NCBI RefSeq assembly: GCF_021372645.1
Contig: NZ_JAJFUC010000026.1
Span: 1-64,000, forward strand
Length of the DNA: 64,000 bases
Direction of reading: 5' to 3'
Source: Clostridium sp.
GTDB taxonomy: Bacteria > Bacillota > Clostridia > Clostridiales > Clostridiaceae
Shown: piece by piece, positions 53,852-63,768 of the stretch
Layout: every line of letters starts with the position of its first letter
Numbering within the stretch: position 1 is the stretch's first letter
Notes under the pieces: generated by a model
Seen by the model: the letters and a program-made list of their open reading frames with translations, nothing else
Told to the model about the DNA's origin: nothing
Databases searched by the model: none
Position numbers and translations under genes: made by a program

Positions 53852-53970
53852 AATAGTTAATTATTAAAAAATAAAAAATAGAATTTTAAAAGGTATATTT
53901 ATAGAAAAAAGTAAAATTTAAATATACTTTTATTAATAATAAAAAAATAAGATTTAGAAGGGATACATTT

Positions 53971-54249
53971 ATGGATAAAGATGCAAAATTTGTATATATA
54001 CCTGATCAAGATGGAAATGAAGTTAAGTTTGAGGTTATTATATACTTTGAAATAGAAAAATTAAAAGGACAATATATAATTGCAGCACCAGCATTTGAAG
54101 AAAGTGATGATGCATATGCTTTTAAAATTTTTAAAGATGAAGATGGTAGCGAGATATTTATAGCACTTGAAGATGATGATGATGAATTTGAAATGGTATT
54201 AGAAACTTATGATACGCTTATGAATGAAGACGGTTTAGTTCAAGAGTAG
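53971..54249 (+). CDS. DUF1292 family protein (YrzB-like)
   Basis: A 92-residue acidic protein, DQDGNEVKFEVIIYFEIEKLKGQYIIAAP then SDDAYAFKIFKDEDGSEIFIALEDDDDEFEMV, which is the DUF1292 pattern. Function unknown; the family follows ireB-ruvX in most Firmicutes and this copy conforms. SD AGAAGGG precedes the ATG. The C-terminal end is rich in Asp and Glu. Confidence 0.9.
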   Translation: MDKDAKFVYIPDQDGNEVKFEVIIYFEIEKLKGQYIIAAPAFEESDDAYAFKIFKDEDGSEIFIALEDDDDEFEMVLETYDTLMNEDGLVQE

Positions 54250-54343
54250 TATCTAAATGCAGTGAGTATTGGTCGATTTGGAGGCTGAAATAAAAATTAA
54301 TTTATTTTAATCTAAATTTAATGTGAAAAGTGAGGTATTATGT

Positions 54344-54808
54344 ATGGATGTATCAAATTTAATTGATATGAATGCCTTAAAAGAAGATTTGAAAAAGAAG
54401 GGTTATAAATTAACACCGCAAAGAAGATCTATTGTTGATACAATTATTGACAATGAGGGTAAACATTTAACAGCAGAAGAAATATATGATAAGGTAAAAA
54501 TAAGCTGCCCGGAAATTGGATTAGCAACAGTTTATAGAACCATTCTTTTACTGGAAGAGCTAGGAGTTATATCAAGATTAGATTTAAATGATGGATGTAG
54601 TAGATATGAAATTGTACATTCCGATGAAGCACATAGACATCATCATCTTATTTGTAATAATTGTCATAAAGTTTCGGAAGTTCAAGATGATTTATTAGAA
54701 GAGCTTGAAGGTGGCATTGAGAAACAATATAAGTTTAAAATTTTAGATCATAGTGTGAAATTTTATGGAATATGTAATGAATGTCAAAAAAAACATAATG
54801 ATGAATAA
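54344..54808 (+). CDS. Fur-family metal-responsive regulator
   Basis: A 154-residue Fur/PerR-type repressor. The winged helix spans about residues 10-85 (YKLTPQRRSIVDTIID near the start, IGLATVYRTILLLEELGVISRL near residue 60). The dimer/metal domain has HRHHHLICNNCHKVSEV with the regulatory His cluster and first CxxC, and GICNECQKKH with the second CxxC for structural zinc. Whether it senses iron (Fur), peroxide (PerR) or zinc (Zur) cannot be decided from this. The start used has GTGAGGT 7 nt upstream; a GTG seven codons earlier is possible. Confidence 0.9.
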   Translation: MDVSNLIDMNALKEDLKKKGYKLTPQRRSIVDTIIDNEGKHLTAEEIYDKVKISCPEIGLATVYRTILLLEELGVISRLDLNDGCSRYEIVHSDEAHRHHHLICNNCHKVSEVQDDLLEELEGGIEKQYKFKILDHSVKFYGICNECQKKHNDE

Positions 54809-54871
54809 AAGGACTTTTAATATTTAGAAAGAACCTTTGTTTATAAATAATATAGGAAAAGGAGGGGAAAT

Positions 54872-56539
54872 ATGAAAAATGAAAGAGCGAAGATAAAAAT
54901 AATTCCTCTTGGTGGCATAAACGAAATTGGGAAAAATATAACCGCTATTGAATATAAGGAAGATATTATAATAATAGATTGTGGATTAAAATTCCCAGAT
55001 GATGATATGTTCGGAATAGATATTGTAATACCTGATATTTCATATCTAATTAAAAATCCAGAAAAAATCAAAGGAATATTTTTAACTCACGGACATGAAG
55101 ACCATATAGGAGCATTGCCATATGTATTAAGACAGTTAAATGTTCCAGTTTATGGTACTAAGCTTACTCTTGGCATAGTTGAAACGAAACTAAAAGAACA
55201 CGGTCTGTTAGCTTCAACAGAACTAATAAGAGTAAAACCAAAAGACATAATTAAATTAGAAAGCATTTCAGTAGAATTCATAAAGATGAATCATTCGATT
55301 GCAGATTCAGTTGCAATTGCGATTCATACACCACTTGGTGTAGTGCTTCATACAGGTGACTTTAAGATTGATTATACACCAATTGATGGAGAAATGATGG
55401 ATTTCGGAAGATTAGCTGAATTAGGTAGAAAAGGTGTTTTGGTAATGATGGCTGATTCAACAAATGTTGAAAGGCCAGGATATACTATGACAGAACGAGT
55501 TGTTGGGGAAACTTTCTTGCGACTATTTAATAAAGCAAAAGGTAGAATAATAGTTGCTACATTTGCATCAAATGTTCATAGAATTCAACAAATTATTACA
55601 GCAGCAGAGGCTTATGAAAAAAAAGTAGCTGTGTCAGGAAGAAGTATGGAGAATATTGTCCAAGTGGCAATAGAACTGGGATATCTTACAATTGGAGAAG
55701 ACGTACTTATCCCGGTCGATCAAATTTCAAAATATCCTAATGAAAAAGTTGTAATAATAACAACAGGTAGCCAAGGAGAGCCGATGTCTGCACTTGCAAG
55801 AATGGCAAATTCAGAACATAGAAAAATTAATGTGGTACCGGGAGATACGGTTATTATTTCAGCGACACCAATACCAGGAAATGAAAAATTGGTTTCAAAG
55901 GTTGTAAATCAATTATTTAAAAAGGGTGCTGAGGTAATATATGATTCTTTAGAAAAGATTCATGTGTCAGGTCACGCTTGTGAAGAAGAACTAAAGTTAA
56001 TGCACTCATTAATTAAACCAAGATTCTTCATTCCAGTCCATGGTGAATATAGACATTTGAAGAAGCATGGAGAACTAGCAATGGAACTTGGACTATCAGA
56101 CAAGAATTTATTAATACCTGAGAATGGTAATGTAATAGAAGTTGCAAGAAATTATATTAAAAAAAGTGGTACTGTTGTTTCGGGTCAAGTCTTTGTTGAT
56201 GGTCTTGGAGTTGGAGATGTTGGAAATATAGTATTAAGAGACAGAAAACATCTTTCACAAGATGGTATTTTAACAATTGTAGTTACGATGGAAAGACAAA
56301 CAGGTAGAGTTGTATCTGGACCAGATATAATCTCAAGAGGATTTGTATATGTAAGAGAATCAGAGGGACTTATGGATGAAGCTAGAGAGATTGTAAAGTC
56401 AGTACTGCGCGATTGTGAAGAAAGAAAAATCAATGATTGGACAACATTAAAGTCTAAAATGAGGGATGAACTTAGAGAATTCCTTTATGAGAAGACTAAG
56501 AGAAAACCTATGATATTACCAATAATTATGGAATTTTAG
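54872..56539 (+). CDS. rnj: Ribonuclease J
   Basis: A 555-residue metallo-beta-lactamase/beta-CASP ribonuclease with 5'-exo and endo activity, central to mRNA turnover in Firmicutes. The metal site THGHEDHIGALPYV is near residue 75, HTGDFKIDYTP near residue 165, and the beta-CASP part has TTGSQGEPMSALARMANSEH near residue 295 and HVSGHACEEELKLM near residue 365. A single copy is seen here, between fur and typA. SD AAGGAGGGG precedes the ATG. Confidence 0.95.
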   Translation: MKNERAKIKIIPLGGINEIGKNITAIEYKEDIIIIDCGLKFPDDDMFGIDIVIPDISYLIKNPEKIKGIFLTHGHEDHIGALPYVLRQLNVPVYGTKLTLGIVETKLKEHGLLASTELIRVKPKDIIKLESISVEFIKMNHSIADSVAIAIHTPLGVVLHTGDFKIDYTPIDGEMMDFGRLAELGRKGVLVMMADSTNVERPGYTMTERVVGETFLRLFNKAKGRIIVATFASNVHRIQQIITAAEAYEKKVAVSGRSMENIVQVAIELGYLTIGEDVLIPVDQISKYPNEKVVIITTGSQGEPMSALARMANSEHRKINVVPGDTVIISATPIPGNEKLVSKVVNQLFKKGAEVIYDSLEKIHVSGHACEEELKLMHSLIKPRFFIPVHGEYRHLKKHGELAMELGLSDKNLLIPENGNVIEVARNYIKKSGTVVSGQVFVDGLGVGDVGNIVLRDRKHLSQDGILTIVVTMERQTGRVVSGPDIISRGFVYVRESEGLMDEAREIVKSVLRDCEERKINDWTTLKSKMRDELREFLYEKTKRKPMILPIIMEF

Positions 56540-56631
56540 AATATTCCTAAAATAAATAGTTGAATATATAATAACTAATTATTTTTTAAAAATTTATCAA
56601 TTGTTGAATATTAAATTAATTTGAAATAGGA

Positions 56632-56660
56632 TTGACTTTTTTTTATGAAAAGAGTAAAAT
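56632..56660 (+). promoter_or_regulatory. Strong promoter in the rnj-typA gap
   Basis: TTGACT, 17-bp spacer, TAAAAT. Its predicted start is near 56667, only about 10 nt before a terminator hairpin. Confidence 0.65.
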
Positions 56661-56676
56661 ATGAATTAGCGTGTAG

Positions 56677-56710
56677 GAAATTGGATGCTTTAAGTATCCA
56701 ATTTTCTTTT
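56677..56710 (+). terminator. Terminator-like hairpin close to the promoter
   Basis: Stem GAAATTGGAT / ATCCAATTTTC around a 9-nt loop (gctttaagt), followed by TTTT. Confidence 0.7.
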
Positions 56711-56916
56711 GGAAAAAAACAGTTATAGGTTTACATACATATATATGAGTAGTTGTAGTTAAGTTTATTTGTAAAAAATGCAATTTTCTAAATATGAAAA
56801 TTTATAAGAAATTATTTACAATATATACTTAAATTTTTGCTTATTTATATACATAACTAGTTACAAACTAATAAAAAGAAAAATTCGCAGTTTAAATACT
56901 GTTTGGAGGAATAAAA
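56711..56916. other. typA leader region
   Basis: About 200 nt of AT-rich DNA between the hairpin and typA. Contains possible weak promoter elements (TTTACA near 56815) but no gene. Confidence 0.4.
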
Positions 56917-58743
56917 ATGGAATTAATTAAAAGAGAAGACATAAGAAATATTGCTATCATAGCCCATGTTGACCACGGTAAGACAACTTTAGTAGATGCT
57001 TTGTTAAGACAAAGTCATACATTTAGAGCTAATGAAAAAGTAGAAGAAAGAGTAATGGATTCTAATGACTTAGAAAAAGAAAGAGGAATTACAATTCTTT
57101 CAAAAAATACTGCAGTAATTTATAATGATATAAAAATAAACATAGTAGATACACCAGGACATGCTGATTTTGGTGGAGAAGTTGAACGTGTACTTAAGAT
57201 GGTTGATTCAGTTTTGCTTGTTGTTGACTCTTATGAAGGACCAATGCCACAAACAAAATTCGTTCTGAAGAAATCATTAGAATTAGGATTAAGACCAATA
57301 GTTATAATTAACCAAATAGATAAACCAAATGCTAGACCAACAGACGTTATTGATGAAGTATTTGACTTATTTGTAGAACTTGGAGCTAATGATAAACAAT
57401 TAGATTTCCAAATTATTTATGCATCAGCTAGAGAAGGTTTTGCGAAATATAATGTAGATGATGAAAATAATGATATGAATCCTATATTTGAAACAATATT
57501 AAAACATGTTGCACCACCAGAAGGATATATAGATGAACCACTTCAAATGTTGGTAAGTACATTAGATACAAATGCATTTGTTGGGAAAATTGCAATTGGT
57601 AAAATACATAGAGGTACAGTAAAGAGAAATCAAACAGTTACTTTATTAAAGAATGATGGATCAAACGCTAATTACAAAATAACTAGCATATTTACATACA
57701 AGGGATTAAAAAGAGAAGACGCAGAAGAAGCTTCAATGGGAGATATAGTTGCAGTAAGTGGTGTTCTTGATGCTAATATAGGTGATACTATAGCAGATTC
57801 GTCAATGCCAGAAGCATTACCATTCTTAGAAATAGATGAACCAACATTAAACATGAACTTCATGGTTAATGATTCACCATTTGCAGGTCAAGAAGGTGAT
57901 TTTGTAACATCAAGACATTTAAGAGATAGATTAATGAAAGAACTTGAAACAAATGTAAGTTTAAGAGTAAATGAACTTACTCCAGATTGTTTTGAAGTTG
58001 CAGGAAGAGGAGAACTTCATCTTTCAGTTCTTATTGAAACAATGAGAAGAGAAGGATATGAATTCCAAGTTTCAAAAGCAAATGTTATATTTAGAGAAGA
58101 AAATGGACATAAGGAAGAACCAATTGAGTACTTAACAATTGATGTTCCAGAAGAATTTATGGGACCAGTTATGGAAAAGCTAGGGCCTAGAAAAGCTGAA
58201 ATGGTTAATATGACATCAGCAGTAAATGGATACACAAGACTAGAATTCACAGTTCCAGCTAGAGGTCTTATTGGATTTAGAAGTGAATTAATGACTGATA
58301 CAAAGGGTAATGGAATTATGAATCACGTATTCCATTCATATGAAAAATATAAAGGTGAAATTCCAGGAAGAAGTAGAGGATCAATAGTTTCATTTGAAAC
58401 TGGAGATTCAATAGCATATGGATTATACAGTGCTCAAGAAAGAGGACAATTATTCATCGGTGCTGGTGTTCCAGTATATGGTGGTATGGTTGTTGGTGTT
58501 TCTGCAAGAGCAGACGATCTTGAAATTAATGTATGTAAAATGAAGAAACTTACTAATACAAGATCATCAGGTGCTGATGATGCATTGAAATTAACTCCAC
58601 CACTTGAAATGTCTCTTGAACAATGTTTAGAATTCATAAATGGTGATGAATTAGTAGAAGTTACACCAAAAACTATAAGAATGAGAAAAAGAATTTTAGA
58701 TAGTGCTGAAAGAAGAAGAACAAGTAGCAGAAGTAAAAAATAA
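56917..58743 (+). CDS. typA: Translational GTPase TypA/BipA
   Basis: A 608-residue ribosome-associated GTPase of the EF-G family. G1 is [15 protein letters not shown] near residue 17, G2 is [14 protein letters not shown]3 is [16 protein letters not shown], and G4 is [14 protein letters not shown]. The C-terminal TypA-specific domain contains [25 protein letters not shown] and a basic tail ([21 protein letters not shown]). SD TGGAGG precedes the ATG. It is preceded by a leader with a promoter-terminator pair. Confidence 0.96.
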   Translation: MELIKREDIRNIAIIAHVDHGKTTLVDALLRQSHTFRANEKVEERVMDSNDLEKERGITILSKNTAVIYNDIKINIVDTPGHADFGGEVERVLKMVDSVLLVVDSYEGPMPQTKFVLKKSLELGLRPIVIINQIDKPNARPTDVIDEVFDLFVELGANDKQLDFQIIYASAREGFAKYNVDDENNDMNPIFETILKHVAPPEGYIDEPLQMLVSTLDTNAFVGKIAIGKIHRGTVKRNQTVTLLKNDGSNANYKITSIFTYKGLKREDAEEASMGDIVAVSGVLDANIGDTIADSSMPEALPFLEIDEPTLNMNFMVNDSPFAGQEGDFVTSRHLRDRLMKELETNVSLRVNELTPDCFEVAGRGELHLSVLIETMRREGYEFQVSKANVIFREENGHKEEPIEYLTIDVPEEFMGPVMEKLGPRKAEMVNMTSAVNGYTRLEFTVPARGLIGFRSELMTDTKGNGIMNHVFHSYEKYKGEIPGRSRGSIVSFETGDSIAYGLYSAQERGQLFIGAGVPVYGGMVVGVSARADDLEINVCKMKKLTNTRSSGADDALKLTPPLEMSLEQCLEFINGDELVEVTPKTIRMRKRILDSAERRRTSSRSKK

Positions 58744-58772
58744 TTTTACTAAAAATACTTTAAATAAAATAA

Positions 58773-58823
58773 ATATAATTAAAAGTAAATAGTCTGTATT
58801 AGATTATTTACTTTTAATTATAT
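58773..58823. terminator. 19-bp AT-rich inverted repeat after typA
   Basis: TATAATTAAAAGTAAATA and its perfect complement flank a 13-nt loop, with one more A-T pair outside. The stem's T-rich arm makes it a plausible bidirectional terminator between typA and mltG, 15 nt before the mltG start. Confidence 0.6.
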
Positions 58824-58837
58824 CTAGGAGAAAGTTT

Positions 58838-59863
58838 ATGAATAAATATAAACCCTTTAGAAAATTAATATTATTATCTACATTCTTTATATTTATTATA
58901 GGGTTAATTTTTGTGATTTCTTATAAAGAGGTTATAGAAAAACCACTGAAATCTAATGAGAATACAATTATTATTGAAGTGAAACAAGGTGAAGGTTTTT
59001 ATGATATATTAAATAAGTTAGATAAAGAAAATAAGTTATCTAATAAACTCTTGCTTAAAGTAAAATTGGCTATAGATAAAACAGATGTAAGCTTAAGAGA
59101 AGGAATATATGAAATAGATACTAACACAACACTAGCGAATTTAATCAACTCTCTTGAAAACACTGCTGACGATAAAGATTTAGTGAAATTAACAATTCCG
59201 GAAGGATACTCAATAGAAGATGTTGCAAAAACTGTAGAAGAAAAGGGTCTTTGTTCTAAAGATGAATTCTTAAAAGCAGTTAAAAATTATGAATTGCCTA
59301 GTTTTGTTAAAGCTAATGATAAAAAAAGATATAATCTAGAAGGATTTTTATATCCAGATACATATTTGATAGAAAAAGGTTCTGATGCAAATTATATAAT
59401 TAAAATTATGTTAAATAGATTTGAAAGTATATTAAAGCAAGTAAAAGAGGAAACCAAAGTTGATATAAAAGATGAAGATGTGGAAAAGATAATAAATATA
59501 GCTTCTCTAATAGAAAAAGAAGCAAGAGTTGAAAAGGATAGGCCATTAATTTCATCAGTTATTTATAATAGATTAGAAAAGGATATGAAGCTTCAAGTAG
59601 ATGCTGCCGTAATTTATGCTTTAGGATATCATGTAGATGTAGTACTAAATAAGCATTTAGAAATAGATTCACTATATAATGTTTATAAGTATAAAGGATT
59701 GCCAATAGGACCTATAGCGAATCCGGGAATTGATTGTATTAAAGCTGCATTAAGTCCATCAAAAACTGATTATTTATATTATATTTTGCAAGAAGATAGT
59801 TCTCATTATTTTACTAATAATTATGATGATTTTTTAAAGAAGAAAAAAGAATTAGGGTATTAA
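58838..59863 (+). CDS. mltG: Endolytic murein transglycosylase MltG
   Basis: A 341-residue membrane-anchored enzyme that cuts nascent glycan strands. One N-terminal membrane segment (about residues 12-30) is followed by a LysM-like part and the YceG domain. LEGFLYPDTYLIEKG is near residue 168, the catalytic Glu is in IASLIEKEARVEKDRPLISSVIYNRL near residue 228, and LQVDAAVIYALG follows. SD TAGGAG precedes the ATG. It works with the PBP encoded further down in cell-wall growth. Confidence 0.93.
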   Translation: MNKYKPFRKLILLSTFFIFIIGLIFVISYKEVIEKPLKSNENTIIIEVKQGEGFYDILNKLDKENKLSNKLLLKVKLAIDKTDVSLREGIYEIDTNTTLANLINSLENTADDKDLVKLTIPEGYSIEDVAKTVEEKGLCSKDEFLKAVKNYELPSFVKANDKKRYNLEGFLYPDTYLIEKGSDANYIIKIMLNRFESILKQVKEETKVDIKDEDVEKIINIASLIEKEARVEKDRPLISSVIYNRLEKDMKLQVDAAVIYALGYHVDVVLNKHLEIDSLYNVYKYKGLPIGPIANPGIDCIKAALSPSKTDYLYYILQEDSSHYFTNNYDDFLKKKKELGY

Positions 59864-59960
59864 TGCGTTATTTTTCTTCTAATGCAAGTAACTATTAATA
59901 ACAATTTTTTATGGTTGAATTATTATTTTAACTGATAAACTAGATGTATGGAGGAAATTC

Positions 59961-60605
59961 ATGAGTGAGATTACATATGACTATATGGAAGAATATATTA
60001 GAAGCTTAATTACTGATAGGGAAGGTACTTTAAAAGAAATAGAAGCTTTTGCACGAGAAAATAATGTACCTATTGTTCAAAAGGAAACAGGAGTGTTTCT
60101 TGAATTTATGACTAGTATGAAAAAACCTAAAAGAATATTAGAGCTTGGAACAGCAGTAGGCTTTTCAGCAATACTAATGTACCAAGCGTCAGGAACAGAA
60201 CCAGAAATTACAACAATAGAGCGTGATGAAAAAATGGTGAAATTAGCTATTTCTAATTTAGAAAGGTTTAATTTAAGCCATAAAATTAAGATTGAACAAG
60301 GTGATTGCTTGGAAATTTTAGAAAAGTTAAATGAACCTTTTGATTTGATTTTTATGGATGCAGGCAAAGGACATTACAATCATTTTTTGCCTCATTGTTT
60401 AAGATTGCTTAATAAAGATGGTGTAATAGTAGCGGATAATGTTTTATTTAGAGGAATGGTTGCATCACAAGAATTAGTTAAGAGAAGAAAAATAACAATA
60501 GTAAAAAGAATGAGAACTTATTTGGAATTAGTTACTCAAGATAAAGAATTAATAACATCGGTAATACCTATGGGAGATGGAATTGCAGTTACTAAGAGGA
60601 GGTAA
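59961..60605 (+). CDS. O-methyltransferase (family 3, SAM-dependent)
   Basis: A 214-residue class I methyltransferase of the caffeoyl-CoA/TrmR type. The SAM-binding site is ILELGTAVGFSAILMYQ near residue 54, with the acidic residue in TTIERDEKMVKLA, and the metal-binding DLIFMDAGKGHYNHFLPHC and VADNVLFRGMV segments. In this conserved position (between mltG and a U32 peptidase gene) Bacillus carries TrmR (YrrM), which modifies tRNA wobble uridine, so that role is likely but inferred. SD GGAGG precedes the ATG. Its final codons form the SD of the next gene. Confidence 0.88.
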   Translation: MSEITYDYMEEYIRSLITDREGTLKEIEAFARENNVPIVQKETGVFLEFMTSMKKPKRILELGTAVGFSAILMYQASGTEPEITTIERDEKMVKLAISNLERFNLSHKIKIEQGDCLEILEKLNEPFDLIFMDAGKGHYNHFLPHCLRLLNKDGVIVADNVLFRGMVASQELVKRRKITIVKRMRTYLELVTQDKELITSVIPMGDGIAVTKRR

Positions 60606-60612
60606 ATTTAAA

Positions 60613-61833
60613 ATGATAAGACCAGAAATTTTAGCACCAGCAGGAAATTTAGATAAACTTAAAATAGCAATAGATTTTGGAGCTGATGCAGTATACCTTG
60701 GAGGAAGCAAGCTTAATTTAAGAGCATTTGCTGATAACTTTACAAATGAACAATTAAAAGAAGGTGTAGAATATGCACATGGTAAAAACAGAAAAGTTTA
60801 TGTGACAATGAATGTTTTTCCTCATAATGCAGATTTAACTGGAGTTGAAGATTACTTAAGAGATTTACATACAATAGGTGTTGATGCGATAATAGCATCA
60901 GATCCAGCAATAATAGCTACAGCTAGAGAGGTTGTACCAGAATTAGAAATTCATTTAAGTACTCAAGCTAATAATGTTAATTGGAAATCTGCTAAGTTTT
61001 GGTATGATCAAGGCGTTAAGAGAATAGTAATGGCTAGAGAACTTAACTTAAATGAAATAAAACAGATGAGAGATAATTTGCCGGAAGAATGTGAAATAGA
61101 AGCTTTTGTTCATGGTTCAATGTGTATAAGCTATTCAGGAAGATGTTTACTATCTAATTATATGGTAGGAAGAGATGCTAATAGAGGTGCTTGTGCTCAA
61201 CCATGTAGATATAAATATAGTTTGGTTGAAGAAAAAAGACCGGGAGAGTATTATCCTGTAGTTGAAGATGAAAATGGAACATATATAATGAATTCAAAAG
61301 ATTTATGTATGATTGAACATATAGATGATGTTATTAAGGCTGGCGTATATTCACTTAAAATAGAAGGAAGAATGAAAAGTTTGTATTATGTAGCAGCTGT
61401 TGTAAAATCATATAGGCAAGCTGTAGATGCATATTTGAAAGATCCTGATAATTATAAATTTGATCCCAAATGGATGGAAAATTTAAATAATGTAAGTCAT
61501 AGACAATATCATACAGGTTTTTATTATGGGGAAACTAACAAGCAAGTATATGAAGATTCTGGATATATAAGAAGTGCTGATATAGTTGGAATTGTAAGAG
61601 AATATGATGAAGAAACCAAAATAGCAACTATTGAGCAAAAAAATAAAGTGTTAAATGGCGATATAGTAGAGGTTTTGAGACCAGAAGGAGATAATTTTGA
61701 AATTACTCTTCATGATATGACTGAGGAAAATGGAATCCCAATAGATTCAGCACCTAGGGCACAAATGATGTATAAAGTGAGAGTTGACATACCATTAATT
61801 CCAAAGGATTTGTTAATTAAAAATAAAGAATAA
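60613..61833 (+). CDS. Peptidase U32 family protein (TrhP/YrrO-like)
   Basis: A 406-residue U32 family protein: PEILAPAGNLDKLKIAIDFGADAVYLGG at the start, the family signature EAFVHGSMCISYSGRCLLSNYM near residue 168, and GACAQPCRYKY near residue 200. Conserved Cys residues in these segments could hold an Fe-S cluster. Members at this position (YrrO/TrhP1-like) are implicated in tRNA U34 hydroxylation, working with the adjacent methyltransferase; inference here. GAGGAGGT lies 10 nt upstream of the ATG, inside the end of the preceding gene. Confidence 0.88.
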   Translation: MIRPEILAPAGNLDKLKIAIDFGADAVYLGGSKLNLRAFADNFTNEQLKEGVEYAHGKNRKVYVTMNVFPHNADLTGVEDYLRDLHTIGVDAIIASDPAIIATAREVVPELEIHLSTQANNVNWKSAKFWYDQGVKRIVMARELNLNEIKQMRDNLPEECEIEAFVHGSMCISYSGRCLLSNYMVGRDANRGACAQPCRYKYSLVEEKRPGEYYPVVEDENGTYIMNSKDLCMIEHIDDVIKAGVYSLKIEGRMKSLYYVAAVVKSYRQAVDAYLKDPDNYKFDPKWMENLNNVSHRQYHTGFYYGETNKQVYEDSGYIRSADIVGIVREYDEETKIATIEQKNKVLNGDIVEVLRPEGDNFEITLHDMTEENGIPIDSAPRAQMMYKVRVDIPLIPKDLLIKNKE

Positions 61834-61944
61834 AATAGATATGTTAATCTATAGATGTTGTGTAAAGAAATTAGAAAATAATAGAATTATTTAAATTAAA
61901 AAAAATTTGAATAAAACACTATCCTTAAGGCTAGAATTTAAGCT

Positions 61945-61964
61945 GAAAGGAGGTGTTTTATATT
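61945..61964 (+). promoter_or_regulatory. SD with AUU as the only well-placed start codon
   Basis: GAAAGGAGGT at 61945-61954 is a near-perfect SD. The next in-frame candidate 7-9 nt later is ATT at 61962. The in-frame GTG at 61953 lies inside the SD itself, and the next ATG is about 18 codons into the membrane helix. Confidence 0.5.
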
Positions 61965-63572
61965 TTTACTGAGAAATTTAATAGAAACAGAAGACTAGTA
62001 CAAATTTTAGCTATGTTAATAACAATAATGATGAGTTTAACAGCACATTTATTTATACTACAAATATATCCATCTGAAAAAGTTCAAAGTTCTTATCAAA
62101 ATCATCAAGAAGAAAATATTAGTAATATGAATTATATGATTTTAGATACTAATGGAAAAGATTTAATGAAGTATGATAAAAAATATGTACTTGTAATAGA
62201 TACTAAACCATTCAGTTTAAATAATTATGAAGAAACACTAGAAGACTTAATGGCTTTGAATTTTATAATGAAGTCTGAAAATCCTGAGTTTAATTATACG
62301 GAAATAATGAAGAAAAGTGGAAAAGTATATTATAATATTTCAGAAGATACCTATAATAAAATAAATAATCTTAAAAATATAAAAGGAATATATACTTATA
62401 TTACAGATGACACAGATACTAAAAAAGCATGGAGCATTAGTAATATGTTATCAAAAATATTAGATGAAGAGCATGAAGCAGGATCTCTTGAAGGCCAACT
62501 TTATAATTATTTAAAAGATAATAAAAACCCTAAAAGCGAATTTTACTTAGATAATAGGGCAGTTTATGCAAAACAATCGGTAAATATAAGTGATAACAAT
62601 AAAAATTTGAAATTAACAATAGATAAAGAAATTGAAGATAAAGTTAGAGAAATTTTAAATAAAGAGGAATACTCCAATTTAAATAATATAGGTATAAGCA
62701 TAATGGAATCCGATACTGGAAAAATAAGAGCCATGGTACAAAAAGATGAAAGTGCAGCTAATATAAATTTAGGAATTCAACAAATAGGGTATGAACCAGG
62801 TTCAATTTACAAAGTAATAACACTTGGTGCAGCTTTAGATATGGGTTTAATAAATACTAACGATACATTTGTTGGGACAGGGAAAATAGATAAAGTAGCA
62901 TATGGAAAATTATCAGTTGAACAAGCATTTGAAAAATCTTGTAATGATATATTTGCACAAATAGGTTCTATGGTGGGATATAAAAAATTAATGGAGTATT
63001 CACAAGAACAAGGATTATATAGTAGAGTATTAAATTTACAAAGTGGAAATACAAATGAAGCAATAGGTGTAAAGCCAAGTGAGGATGCAGGAATAAATAA
63101 TATATCTATAGGACAATGTATGAATGTAACTCCAGTGCAGATGTTAGGTGCTATAAATACTGTAGTCAATAATGGAGTGTATGAAAAACCATATATAGTC
63201 GAAGATATTTTAGATAAAGGTGATAATGTAGTAAAAGAATTCGAAACTGATAAAAAAAGAGTATATAGTGAAACAACTGCTAAATTGATAAAAAATTCTA
63301 TGAGACAGGTTGTTATAAAAGGTACAGGAATAAAGGCCTATATAGGTGATTTAGATATAGGTGGTAAAACTGGTTCTGCAACAGGAACTGAGGGACAGAC
63401 ACATGGATGGTTTGCTGGATATTTCAGTATCGGAGAAAAAAATTATACAATGGTGGTATTTACACCAGAGATACAGTCGCTTAAGGGTACTAATAATGAA
63501 GATCTAGGTGGAGGAGATACAGCAGCACCAATATTTAAAGATATAGTTAAAAAATTAAATATGAGAGAGTAA
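61962..63572 (+). CDS. Class B penicillin-binding protein (transpeptidase)
   Basis: A PBP of about 536 residues. A membrane anchor (about residues 10-30, RRLVQILAMLITIMMSLTAHLFILQ) precedes a poorly conserved dimerisation part and a transpeptidase domain. All three active-site motifs are present: SxxK in EPGSIYKVI near residue 280, SxN in KSCNDIFAQ near residue 327, KTG in GGKTGSAT near residue 470. It lacks PASTA repeats, so it is not a typical SpoVD/PBP2x end. The start is most likely ATT. Position upstream of sigK suggests a sporulation or septation role, but this is inference. Confidence 0.85.
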   Translation: MFTEKFNRNRRLVQILAMLITIMMSLTAHLFILQIYPSEKVQSSYQNHQEENISNMNYMILDTNGKDLMKYDKKYVLVIDTKPFSLNNYEETLEDLMALNFIMKSENPEFNYTEIMKKSGKVYYNISEDTYNKINNLKNIKGIYTYITDDTDTKKAWSISNMLSKILDEEHEAGSLEGQLYNYLKDNKNPKSEFYLDNRAVYAKQSVNISDNNKNLKLTIDKEIEDKVREILNKEEYSNLNNIGISIMESDTGKIRAMVQKDESAANINLGIQQIGYEPGSIYKVITLGAALDMGLINTNDTFVGTGKIDKVAYGKLSVEQAFEKSCNDIFAQIGSMVGYKKLMEYSQEQGLYSRVLNLQSGNTNEAIGVKPSEDAGINNISIGQCMNVTPVQMLGAINTVVNNGVYEKPYIVEDILDKGDNVVKEFETDKKRVYSETTAKLIKNSMRQVVIKGTGIKAYIGDLDIGGKTGSATGTEGQTHGWFAGYFSIGEKNYTMVVFTPEIQSLKGTNNEDLGGGDTAAPIFKDIVKKLNMRE

Positions 63573-63581
63573 AAAATCAAT

Positions 63582-63646
63582 GCACATGAAATAAAACAAC
63601 AGACGCAATATACAAAAATATTGGTCTGTTGTTTTATTTCATGTGC
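63582..63646. terminator. Very long hairpin between PBP and sigK
   Basis: GCACATGAAATAAAACAACA and its extension pair with TGTTGTTTTATTTCATGTGC as a perfect stem of over 20 bp. The inner CAATAT/ATATTG adds further pairing, leaving a tiny loop. There is no T-run outside, but T-rich sequence lies in the right arm. Probably a bidirectional terminator or a mobile palindrome. Confidence 0.65.
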
Positions 63647-63768
63647 CTAAAGTTATAAATAGAAAAGCAAAATATTATAATAGAACTAATAAAAAAATAA
63701 AAATGTACACGCAACTTTTCTAAAACTTAAACATATTATAATATCAAGCACTGCTATGGAGGAAAAAG

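Noticed and set aside
62807..63169. 120-codon frame antisense to the PBP gene
   Set aside because: Shadow of the transpeptidase domain.
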